Shown piece after piece: positions 27,801 through 39,101 of a stretch of DNA of 64,000 bases. Location of the stretch: assembly GCF_047496725.1 (NCBI RefSeq), contig NC_132971.1:18966001-19030000 (forward strand), read 5' to 3'. Source of the stretch: Anoplolepis gracilipes (taxonomy: Eukaryota; Arthropoda; Insecta; Hymenoptera; Formicidae). Below the pieces are notes generated by a model. It had not been told where the DNA came from, made no database searches, and worked only from the letters and a program-made list of their open reading frames with translations. The number at the start of each line of letters is the position of its first letter. Position 1 is the first letter of the stretch. The translations under genes were made by a program, and so were the position numbers.

Positions 27801-30800
27801 CATAAATTATTCTGGTCTTCTTCTTAGTCGCTCTCTCTGTGAAAATCGGGCAGCCATCAGGAGATAAATTAAGCTACGTCTATTGAACGACGAAGCGACT
27901 CGTTCACTCGAGCTCACTTTATTCCTCGAAGCCGGCGTCATAATTTTTTGCGAGTGCTTGTTCGAGCAGCGCAAACATTTCTCTGACTGGCTTACTTTTG
28001 TCTCGTTTCTCTTTATTTCGGCCATAAAACGCTCGTAGTGGCGCAATTAAGCGCAGACGCGCTGTCGACATTTACACGTGAAGAGGTCTTTAATCTCCAA
28101 CGGTCTTTAATCTTGACAGCATTGTTTTATCGCTTGAAAATGAAAGAGAAAAGGAAAAAGAAAAACCGTTCACGTGTTGCATAGACGTCATGTCGGCAAC
28201 TTGGAAGTCTCGAAAAGGGAGCGTTTCTTGTACCGAGAACTGTGCTAGGTTCGACTATGAAAACCTTTATGACTCTATAAAAAAAAAAAAAAAAATAATA
28301 TTTTGACCCGCTCTCTCCCGTACACGTTTTTATTACAAGACAAGATATTTACGACATGCATCAATTACCGTGTCGCTCTTCGCTGATCGAATTAGAGATA
28401 TATGTATCTCGCGTCGCTGTGACAACTTTAACGTATAGGTCTTATCGTTAACTCGCTAATCAAATTAGGAACGCCGACACCGGTGTCCGATTAGCGTCGC
28501 GAGACGAACGTGTGTCAGGATGTAAACCCGTGTGGGCGTGCGTGGAAAAAATAAACGGACGACAACAACAAGCGAGGAGGCGCAAAAGCAGCTTCGTGCC
28601 GTAAAGTACATTTTGATCCGACGAGGTCGTCGGATCGCTCGTTACGGATGGGAGAATTTCCCCCTCGTTATCCTCGCGAGAGCGGGATAGAGAAAGACAG
28701 AAGAGTCGTCGAGCCTTTAGCAGCTCGAGCAACATCCTCGAGCGAGGTAGCGGATACCCGGTGCCGTTCGCCAACGTCTTGCACTTTTTATCCGCGCGAT
28801 GCGAGTTAAGGTCAATTTGCATTACACGAAGAAGAGGTGGCGATCGAGCGGGTGTTCGATACTCTCTCGCGCGAAACAAAGAGTCCTGGGCTCGGAGACG
28901 CAACTTGATCTATCAACGAATTAAATTAATTGTACAGAGTTCAGTTATGAATCGATTAATATTTATCGTATTCGCTGCGGTGACGTAATGAATTAATTCC
29001 AGCCTACTGTAAGCTCTACAGTTGCTCAAGTTTCGCGACGAATGGGTTCCACTTGATTTATTTCGTAAGCGTTACGATTGCGAGCGCGCGTATGAAACGC
29101 GTCGTTGCGTACGACGTAAACGTATTATTCCCGCGCTCCATAAACACACTACCGCCGTATTTGGGTGTAGTATATATAGTGCGTGTGTAAGAGGAGATTG
29201 GTGAAGAGATCGCTCATGAATCCTGAACGAGAGCGAAGCCTGTCTTACGCCGTGAGTTCGACTGCGATTCTCTGGTCGAATAAACGCCAAAAGAACGAGG
29301 AACTATAAAGTTTCTGCATTAAAATATATCTGTAAAATATATCTCGCGTACGGATCCATAAAAAGGATAAGAAAAAGACGGAGAAAAGAACGAAAGCGAT
29401 CGAGTCCTCGGGTCATCGGGTGCGCTTTTAGCTCGATGCCACCCACTCGAGGGCCTCGCGGTCCATAGAAGCGTAACGCTTCCGTTGCGAGCGATAAGGC
29501 GGTCGCGTTGCACTAGATCCGACGTGGATATGCAGATGAGAAAGATATCTCACCGAGCAAAGTCGTTTGCGTAAAAGATCGCAAGCAACTCGCAGCGCGG
29601 AGGAAAAACAGAACGCGCGAGCTGCAGCAGCCGACCACGCCCTGCTCCTTCGCCGATACACACTCTCGGTGAATCACACCTGGTTCCTACCTCCGTTGGG
29701 TACCCATGTCTGGCCACCATAACGAGAGCAAGTAAGTCGCGATAACCCGAGTCCCCGCCAAGAGAAAAAATGGTAGCTACCCCGATCGACCATTTCAGAT
29801 TATAGCAACCTTTTTCGCTCTCTAATGCCTCTATAATGTTAGAAATATATGTAATTCTACATGTGTAAGATATATTAATATTAATTTTTCTATCGACTGA
29901 TCTTTCGAGTCTGATACAATATATATTTATCTTTTTTCTCATAGAACAAACATGGATTGAATGGTCAGACGATTTTGACATATTTGTTTAAGCCCACGCA
30001 TCTATTTGGACAACGTAAAGCGATATTTCGCAGATTTAATCGTGTAGATGAAAGATGTGAATTGGCGATTACATCCTTCTGCAGAGTCTGCCGATCGTCA
30101 GATATTTACCAATGTCATAAAGTTTAAAGGAAATGATTAACAATAATGCTCGAGGCCATAGTTGAGATCAGACTTCGCATTCGGTTCGTCACAGATTCTG
30201 CAAAATTTGCATGTAAAGATGCGATTTATTAAAAAAAGTCAAAATTAGCCAGTAGAAAAAAAAAAAAGAAAGAGAGAAGAAAGTGCATTATTAAAATTCT
30301 GAAAATTAATATTTGTAGGTTTAATTCGATTGAGCTCTCAAATAAAAAACGAACAGTTTTATATGGAATCGATATCGTAGTCCAAATGTTTGTTCAGAGT
30401 TTCCGGAGCAACGGAAAGTTTTAAATGAAATTGACAATGTACATTTCATCGAGCGAAAATCCATCGTAAATTAAATTCGCGTACAACGAGAAAACGCGCC
30501 GCATTCGGTCTATGTATCAATCGCGTCATCTGATCTCTCCAAGTTCGCAAACGGCTGAATAGTTGAAATGAGAATCACTTCGCGCTTCTCGGTGCTTTAA
30601 TCGGCAGTCATTCCACGGAAAACACGCGCGCGTTAAGAGCCCGGCGGAAAATAAATGTCTAAAAAAGGCTGCGAGCAACGAGAAGACGGCAGACCGCGCG
30701 GCGTGCCATTTTGATGACAAGCACGATTGCAAACCGCATTATTCTTTATAATCTTCCCACTAGCGTGTGGCCTATTTATCATTCGACTGCAACGCGTTCG

Positions 30801-33800
30801 CGAGCTTCTGCGCGATATTATTGTGTCGTCTCGCGGGCGCGAAGAGTATGGCCACGTAATATTCCCGCCACGTAATGGCCCCGTCCCGAGAGAATTACAT
30901 ATCTCGAGGGCCGAGATTTATTTTTACGTCTTTTGTCATTATTTATTAGTCGCGCGCGACCAAGAAAGAAACTTTGAATATTCAGACGCGCCTACGAGAA
31001 AATGCCCAAGGCTCTCCTCGCGTTAAACCGACGAGGATTCCAAACGAGCGGAGCGCCGATGACGCTCGGAAAGGGTCGCTATGTCCTTCTGTCATTGCCC
31101 CGTATCATCTTTAATGGAGAAGTAGTCAAATAATTGTAATATATGTATACAGCCATTGACAAAATTATTACACTCTTAAATTTTCCGTATTTCTTATTTT
31201 GTAAATACTAAAAGGATTAAAATATTTTAAAAAACTATCGATAGCACTTTAAAGCTGAAATTTCAAGCTTTAAAATGTTTTTTTAATTTTTCGTTTGCGA
31301 TCATTTTTCGCCCAGTATATCGACAACATGTCTGAAAAATACAGATTTAGTTTCAAAATTATGTATCTCGGCGAAAAAAAATTGTAGGAAAGTTGAAAAA
31401 AAAAGTATTTTGTAGGCAAAATGTTGTAGTTTATGGAACTTGACTTAAATTTTTCGAGAGAAATTTTTTTACCGAGTTGCAGAGAGTGTCAAAAATACAA
31501 TAAAATTTTAAGAAACAAAACAATGTTCTTTTTTAAAGCACAGAACAAGGAAAATACAAAAATTTTTTTAATTACCGATAGCAACTTTAATGCGTTATCA
31601 GTACATTAAAAAATTTTGATATTTATAAGGAAAATTTAAGGGTGCCTAATAATTTTGTCAATGGCTGTACACATACATATTTCTATATCGTAAAAAATTA
31701 ATTCTTCTTTTCGATCGGCACCTCTCTCTATGGTTGATTTTATCACATCTTGCTCAATCACATGCTCCATATGCGAATATAAAATATGTATATACATACA
31801 TACATATATGCACACACTCTCAGTTATTCGATTGAACGACCGGTAGCTGGTGAAAGCGATTCTAGTACGAACATCTCGAGCCGTATAATCATTACGATTT
31901 AGATTATGTCAGCAATTATAATATCACGCAGCCTTCGATGCTCACAATCAGCCTTCGCGTCGGTTTCTTGGCGATTTATGGTAATTGGATTGTCGGCGTG
32001 TCTTTGAATTTCACGGCGATCTGTCGCAAGTTGCGAATAGCGCAACGATTCATATATTTTATTCGATACATTTTCATAAATTATGTCTCGCGACAATGTC
32101 GCGTCGATTCTTTACGCGGTTAGGTTAATTATTTTCCTCATCCATCCGAGCCGCGGTAGACGCGCGACTGCGTCAGAATCGATATATGAATACTCGCGTT
32201 ATAGTCAGCTGTCGTCGAGATGGTACGTATGTTTACATTAGCGGACAGACGCCGCTATTCACCAGGTCGTCGCAAAAATGCATCGAAAGTGCTCATCCTC
32301 GTCGCCAAAGATTTTGCTTGCCCCTTCTTTCCCCTCTCTATCCTTCGAGATAAAGAAACGATTACTCGAATGCGGAAGAGAATACACACACAATGCACAC
32401 TCTGTATGCACTTTGAAATGAATACCGAAGTGCGGTCGAAATATTGTGCGATTCCGCAATCTCTAAACGGTGTACATACACCGAAATTCCATTCACTGAG
32501 AAACCCGTTGACAGTTATCGGATGTGCTTTCCGCAACACGATACAGAAAATCGCCTTCCTTTTGCTTCCTTCTTAGCATGCTTATCTGCACGAACACGCG
32601 GAAGAGCGATTGTATCCCTTTGGTTACGACCGCGATAAAGCGCAAAGATACAGACCAATGTTTAGCTTTTTCGAGATATGGAAACGAAAGAACCATCTGG
32701 TTCCGCGCTAAGCGATTCGATCGTGCAGTCGTAAAGATCGCAAAGCTGTTAACGATTGAGAGACGTCCATCTATTTATATACAATGTATGAAAGCTTTTT
32801 TATTAAATATACGCCAATTCTTTTGAATTTTACAGCCTCAAAATCTGGTCATGATGGGTTCCTTCCCGGATTGCGACGTTAAATTGTGCGACTTCGAGAT
32901 TTCGAGAGTAATCCTCGAGGGTACCGAGGTCCGCGAGATTCTTGGCACGCCGGATTACGTCGGTGAGTGACCTTCTTTACCAAGTTTTCGGTGAATTATT
33001 ATCGAATCGTTGTTGTGAAATTTAAGATATTTATTAAAGAATAAAATCTGCCTTTTTTATGCAGCCACGTATGTGTATCTGTAACTGGTCCTTTATTATA
33101 TGACCGAACGAGGGAAACAAAACGAGCCATTTTTCTCGCGTTAACATCGCGTTTCGAGGTTTCGAAAGTTTAATGCACGTTATAAATCTCTCTCGAGCAT
33201 ACAACAATTCGGAGCAATTCACCGGTTTGAGCGATCACTGAGGGATCGAGCGTCGATGCAACGACTTGACAAACTTAATAAGGAACAAAAATATAAATTG
33301 CCATATTATATGATTGTCGAGATAGTCCGAGTATATCGGACGTTAGGATTTATCATGACGTCGCTTCGAAAGGAGGGTGAGAGAGGATACTTGTCCAGGT
33401 GTGTCCGCGCTTTACTCTTTGCCGCGCAGCTTAATTGCTACCGATCATTATCTGAGTCTGCTAATTGACAATCACCGCGGCGAGATCGCAAATATAATCG
33501 ATATTAATTGACACGTTAGCCTCATTGCACGCTGCCCGTACGCCCTTAATAAAACCGCATGCAAGGAAGGAAAAGGAGGGAGAGAAAAACCCTCCGTTAC
33601 GGTATGTGCGCTCGCACGATGTGACGTACACATACACATATACGCAACCGGGTCCCCGTAATTGACGTCGGTCGTTTCAAATCGTGCCGTTTCCAGGCAA
33701 GGTAATCGACGCGCGTCTGATGTGACCTTACGTCGCGGAGAATGAGGTAAATAACAAAGTCGGACAGGCGATGAATTAACGTTCCTCGTTTGTGCACGAT

Positions 33801-36800
33801 TTTCCTCTTTCTCTCTCTCTCTCTCTCTCTTTCAATCGTTCAAAATTGAGATCTCGCGCGAACAAATGTTCTTCTTCGTCTGGACTGTCATAAGTCCAAA
33901 TATGAGTTTGTAGTTTAAAGAACGACGCGTTTTTTCTCGGACTCGGCACGAAAATTATTTACCGATTAATCATGGCCGTTGTGCGTCGGTCTCACCCGCC
34001 CACCTATTTGATAGCAGCAAAATGTCAAGCGGTGAGAATATCGGAGGTGGTACCGTTACGCCTTGTTAAAAAAAAGGTGCTCCGAATCCGTCAGACACTT
34101 AATCGAGACAGAGAACTGGTGAACTACCCGCCGCGCGATTTAATTGATACGTATCACCATCATGCAATGTCTACGAAATAATAATAGGATCGACGGGGTG
34201 TTTGGCGGTGGGCAGTTAAGATCGTATCGAGGTATAATCCAGTCTGACGTTTCTTCGGCAATAGGCCGGGAACAGTTATCGCAATCATATTTCTTCGCTC
34301 CGTTTCGCTTCGACAGCATAAATCGAGCTATAAACTTTTATAAGATCTCTTTTTTTACAGCTAGGTCGAATTATGATTTTAATAATAGTTGTAAATTGAA
34401 TTAAAAATAAATGCAAATTAAAAGTCAAAATCACTGGATGAAATCCGCGAGTCGGATTGTCTTGACTCTATTTCCAAGTGGACGACCCACGATTTTCGTA
34501 CATAAATAAAAATGACGTGCGCGTTCGAGTGACGTCACGTGCGAGGTCACTGGACATAAAATAAGTGGACAGACGGACGGGGGAGACCTCGGCACGTGAG
34601 ATCGCACTGAATGCTATTGTGCGTATACATTTCCATATATTCAATCGTGTTTACATTTCTCTTTCAGCGCCCGAAATACTGCATTATGAACCGATCACGT
34701 TGGCAGCCGATATGTGGTAAGATCAAGCATGACGTTTGTATTATTAACTTCTATTATTTGTTCTTTTACATTTCAAATCTTCGTACGGATATATGTATAT
34801 TTTAAATTTTCCTCCTTCTATTAAAAAATATATTCCTTCCAGGTCGCTCGGTGTCACGACCTACGTACTGCTGACAGGCTTCTCGCCTTTCGGCGGCGAA
34901 ACTGATCAGGAAACCTTTCAGAACATATCCTTGGGAGACGTGGACTTTCCCGAGGAGCTGTTCGAGGATGTCTCGGTGCAGGCAAAGGACTTTGTCGCGA
35001 AGCTCTTGGTGCTAGACCCGAGGTATAATCGCCATTCGATTCATCGCGCGTTTTTCTCAAAAATAAATTTTCTTGGAGAATGATTTATTCCTATTTTTTT
35101 CTTTCTCACTTTTCTAGTGCACGAATGACCGCGAAACAATGCCTACGCCACGATTGGCTGCGCGGCGCCCCGATGCAGGCGTCGCCTCATCTACGAAGGT
35201 ATCTGTCCAAATCGCGAGAAGTTCTTCTGGAACGCGTCGTCAGCCGCGAGAACTCGAGACGAGCCGCGTTGATGACCCAAACGACTAGCCAAGCAAATCT
35301 CTGTCAGACGGATCTTCAGAACGATCAGAATCATCATCAACGGCAGCAGCATCAACAGGGCTTGCAGGATTGCTTATTAAGTCAGAGTGAGATGTGTCTG
35401 AGTCACTACCTCACGGGAAGCCATTCGAGTTTAGCAGGTAGCGAAGAATTCCCCAGCCCGGCAGATTCCCAGGCCAGCTTGGATTCTTCCAGGACTAGTC
35501 TGAGCTGCGCGAGTCAGAGCTGTTTGTTGAATCAAGAGCAGACGCAAGGACTGCTGAGTAAAGCTCAAAGCCGATCCCAGGCTAATCTGAATCAAGGCCT
35601 GAGCCGCGGAATACTGTCGAGGATACGCAGTCTGAATCGCGTTCAATCTCAGGCATGTCTGCTGAATGGATCTACAGCGATCGGCGCCATCGCCGCGATG
35701 AATCCTATCATCAGTAAATCCCGCGAGAAACTGTATGGCTTAAGATCCTTGTCGAAATCTCAAGGTGTCTTGGATATCTACAGAAGTTTAGAATGTTTGA
35801 AGCGTCGAAGGAAGAGCCACCAGCGCGCTAAGACCGAGGATATGTTGCCTATTTTCAAACAACTCGAGGCCGAGATCGCGTCTTCCAGACTTACATCGTC
35901 AATGAGCGACGACCATATAGTCACTAATGTAACATCGGAGACTGACTTAATGTCCGATAAGATTAAGAAAATTAATCAAGATATACCAACAGCCTCGTCG
36001 ACGGATATGAAGACACCAAGCGATTTCAACGGTGGCAATCAAGATAACTCGCGCATCTCATCAAATAACACGAAACGTGAAGCGAAAAGTATATCAGTAC
36101 ATCAGTTGCAGATCCCGAAGAAGCTCACCTCGGAATCCGATGAAAATCTAGATTCTCTAAAGTCCATCGAGTCGGACACCTTGACGGAGGATTCCGACGA
36201 GATGCCGTTAAGACGCGAAATAGAACCTAATAGTTTAGACAAACGTCCTTGTGAACGTCAACATTCTGACGTTTCTAGCCGTTCTAACAATTCAGTGGCG
36301 TCCGACGATAAAGAAGATCGTTCAACGGAATCGGAGAACGATGAGCCAAAGTACACGGTGGCGCAGCTGGTCTCTGCATTCAACAAGCACCAGGAGGTCG
36401 CTTCGAAAACAAGCCTAAAAGCAATCATGTCTGAGAGGCGAATTAACGAGGTAACATTTCCGACCGGCACGAAGGCCTTACGTCTCTTCATCCCGGATAT
36501 TAACATCACTGAAAATAAGATCGTCAGACGAAAGACGAGCTACAAGCCGCGAAAGAATTGGGAGGAGCTCAGAAAACGCAACGAGAAGAACGAAGGTGTT
36601 CTGAAGAGCATTGATAATGATTCAGACAAGGAGGATGACAATAACGAAGATGAGACGCAGGACGAGCTCGCGAAGAAAAAGGACAAGGAAGATTCCGTGA
36701 AGGATACTGAAAAGAATGTTAGTGCTGTTTCACAAGGGTTAATTAATCAGAATGAAGATATGAATTTATCCTTGGATCATTGGTCGCTTTTGCAGCCCGA

Positions 36801-37767
36801 AGAAGGTAATGAACAGTCAATCTTTATTGATACCATGAGTATTCAAAGCAATCTCGATACCATGATAGATGAAAAGTATAAACAGTGCGTGAAAGGTGCT
36901 ATGTCTGGCAAAACGGAAATACCTGCGAAAAATCAAAAACAAAATATAAAATTGCTAGAAACGCAATCTAATATTACCATCTCGATTCGTCAAAAGGAGA
37001 GATTGCCTAATTATATATATCCGGACATAACTTTGAAAGATGACAATCACGAAGTGCCTAAAAAAACAACTGTCACTGCGACTAACGGAAAATCTGGTCC
37101 TAGAATCGGGTCTAAGATTGAACGAAGCAAATCGAGTTTTGGTACTGATACCGCAAACGTAAATCTCAAGGATATTCTGCAGCGAGTGGACAGTTCTCAG
37201 AGTACTCCTAAAGAAAATCTAGAAAATCTTAGGAAGAGAACATCGATCGCAAAAATTATCTTGAATGACAATCTCGTTCATGATAATCAAGACAGTTATG
37301 GAACAAATTCTCGTGCGAAGAGTGAACCGTCATCGACCGACAGTCAACCGGAAGAACGAATGAAGCTGACAGTTCCGCCTTCCTTCATCCGATCCTCCTC
37401 CTTATCGAGCGATAGCAGTTGCCCTACGCCATCCAGCGTGCAATCCGACATAAACGTGTCATGGGAGGACGTCCAGGCTGCCGCGGGTTCCAGCATGTCT
37501 CTGGAGAAGGAGGACGTCTGCAGAATCGCAAAAAAGAGTGATATCCAGCGGACGTTCAGCGAAGGAAGAAATAGACAGTATACGGAAGAACGAAAAGGTG
37601 TCTGGGGTCGAATCTGTACTGGCTCTTACACCAGAGCCATGGAAAAGTTTAGCGGCAAAAATATAGACACCACGAGAAAGCCAACGAGTTCAACGATCCT
37701 CGCAGAACAGACGGAAAAAACCAGAAGGAAGAGCAGTCCTGCGATGCCGCAGTATATAAACCTTTAA
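22569..37767 (+). CDS. Drak: DRAK/STK17-like serine/threonine kinase, downstream copy (complete, DFE variant)
   Basis: Seven coding exons: 22569-22858, 26342-26554, 26785-26923, 32836-32962, 34668-34716, 34843-35022, 35118-37767 (3648 nt, 1215 aa). The phases close at every junction. The start is the first ATG in frame (22569). Residues 1-90 are a basic N-terminal extension; the kinase spans about 91-347. Seen: glycine loop SGQWARV (first loop position is Ala96), YAAK with K118, αC E136, catalytic loop HLDIKPQN (D212), then D233-F234-E235 where DFG is expected, GTPDYVAPE, DMWSLGV, SPFGG and HDWL. The tail (348-1215) is disordered: Gln/Ser-rich with repeated SQxxL motifs first, then acidic/Lys-rich. 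DRAKs are DAPK-family kinases acting on myosin light chain and apoptosis. DFE makes catalytic activity uncertain. Residue numbering depends on my splice model; exons 2 and 3 were found from sequence and fit the kinase fold exactly. Confidence 0.9.
22859..26341 (+). other. Intron 1 of downstream DRAK gene
   Basis: Donor AG/gtaaat at 22859, acceptor ttaacag ending 26341. Contains a CT microsatellite (24819-24882). No coding sequence recognised; open frames around 25.7-26.2 kb look like chance. Confidence 0.85.
24819..24882. repeat. (CT)n microsatellite
   Basis: About 32 CT units with one TTT interruption, in DRAK intron 1. Confidence 0.95.
26924..32835 (+). other. Intron 3 of downstream DRAK gene
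   Basis: Donor AAG/gtaagt at 26924, acceptor tacag ending 32835. This 5.9-kb intron splits the kinase between HLDIK and PQN, the same place as in the upstream copy. It holds a Tc1/mariner-like miniature element (31150-31667) and an A-run near 28,279. No other gene recognised. Confidence 0.9.
31150..31667. mobile_element. Tc1/mariner-like miniature inverted-repeat element (MITE), 518 bp
   Basis: Terminal repeats begin CAGCCATTGACAAAATTAT at 31150 and at the complement of 31667; 21 bp are identical, then a short divergent stretch, then CTTAAATTTTCC identical again. A TA dinucleotide flanks both ends (31148-31149 and 31668-31669), as expected for Tc1/mariner TA insertion. No transposase reading frame, so non-autonomous. 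It lies in intron 3 of the downstream DRAK gene. Confidence 0.8.
32963..34667 (+). other. Intron 4 of downstream DRAK gene
   Basis: Donor GTCG/gtgagt at 32963, acceptor tttcag ending 34667, 1.7 kb. A short CT run at about 33,813-33,831; nothing else recognised. Confidence 0.85.
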
Positions 37768-38265
37768 GTATCTTGACCTTTAGATGTGTGATTGCCGTTT
37801 AAAGTATAATACGCAAAAACATATTTCGAATACTGTGAGGTCTATGTTCCTGAAGAAATGCAATCCTTCAGATTACAATGACGCGGAACAGAAGAGAGTG
37901 AGGATAAGATTGATTGATATCTTTTTCCGGAGTATCTTAACCGCATGGCAAGGCGGAAGATAATGCTCTTGCAACCTTGAGAAGAATAACCATGAATACA
38001 TAAGGACCTTGGGCATTAAAAACTCCGTTGCAACGCCACGCGCCGATCGGAATGCGGTTTAATGATGCGGATACGCGTGTCAGCGGTTCTATTGATGAGA
38101 GAGCCATCATTAACGTCCTACTCGATCGAGTGTCGGCCGATGCGTGATCGATGGCTTTTATCCCTTTGACTTAATCTCCATATTAAGCGAACACTTATCC
38201 TTATTTTCATATGCTCGCGCAACACGAGTGGTATCAATGCTGAGATCAATGATGAGATAGTGATG

Positions 38266-38269
<4 letters not shown>

Positions 38270-38297
<28 letters not shown>
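38270..38297. repeat. Poly(A) tract, A28
   Basis: In the DRAK 3' UTR region. Confidence 0.95.
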
Positions 38298-38298
<1 letters not shown>

Positions 38299-38903
38299 AA
38301 AAGGTAATATAAAAGATGAAATTTCAAAGAAAGTAGTCATTTTGATACCTTGATATCTATCTCAGTTACGTTATGTGTGTGCGCGCGCTTTCTCTTTAAA
38401 TATTCGTAAACTATTTTTCAACTTTCTTTCGTGCGCGAAATATTACAATGCAATATTTTTTAAGATTTCAAAAATTACTATTGAAGATTGATAATTTTAG
38501 AAAATTATATGTAGAGAGATTGGATTATTCATCTCTGCATTTTTTTTCCAATGAATGCCATACTTTATATATTGTATTTTTAGATATGTAACCTATTAAT
38601 AAATTTTATGTCTAAAAGAGTAAACATCATTTTTCAGCGGCGCAGTTACTGGAAAGATAATCTTCATCACTTTTATAAGGTACAATTAGGGGTACGATCA
38701 TTAAAATTAAGAGGATCATTGCGTCGATACATGATCACGGCCACGACTCCTTATGGGATAATTATGGAGTGATTCACTCTAAGCACAAATTGCGATCAGA
38801 TGCATAAGCGCGTCTTTCAAAGACGCGATTACAGAGCCCGTACAAAAACTGCACGCAATTTGATCTCCGCGGAATTGCAGCAAAATAAGATTAATATGTC
38901 GTC

Positions 38904-38909
38904 AATAAA
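38904..38909 (+). terminator. Candidate poly(A) signal of downstream DRAK
   Basis: AATAAA 1.1 kb past the stop; an alternative AATAAA is at 38598-38603. Motif only; no cDNA evidence. Confidence 0.4.
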
Positions 38910-39008
38910 GCTATATAAGCCGCGATCAGACTGATGATCAGGTACTAGACATGATTTCGATCGAATTGATTCGATCGATAATATCCGTATAAATTGGTAA
39001 AATTAAAT

Positions 39009-39014
39009 TTTATT
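39009..39014 (-). terminator. Candidate poly(A) signal of DDX42
   Basis: AATAAA on the - strand (TTTATT on +), about 90 nt downstream of the DDX42 stop codon. Confidence 0.5.
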
Positions 39015-39101
39015 GTAATATAAAACAAGTCAGTTCGTTATCGTTCCGATATAGCATAATAGCGGCTATATAGTATACACAAATAATGGTACATTACATG
39101 A

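Larger units (their letters stand above)
37768..39101. other. Convergent 3' UTRs of downstream DRAK and DDX42
   Basis: Only 1334 bp separate the two stop codons. + strand AATAAA hexamers occur at 38598 and 38904; a - strand AATAAA (TTTATT at 39009-39014) sits about 90 nt past the DDX42 stop. An A28 tract lies at 38270-38297. No coding sequence seen. Confidence 0.6.

Noticed and set aside
28460..28903. 147-codon open frame on the - strand
   Set aside because: Arg/Ser/Leu-rich reading typical of CpG-rich non-coding DNA; no family resemblance.
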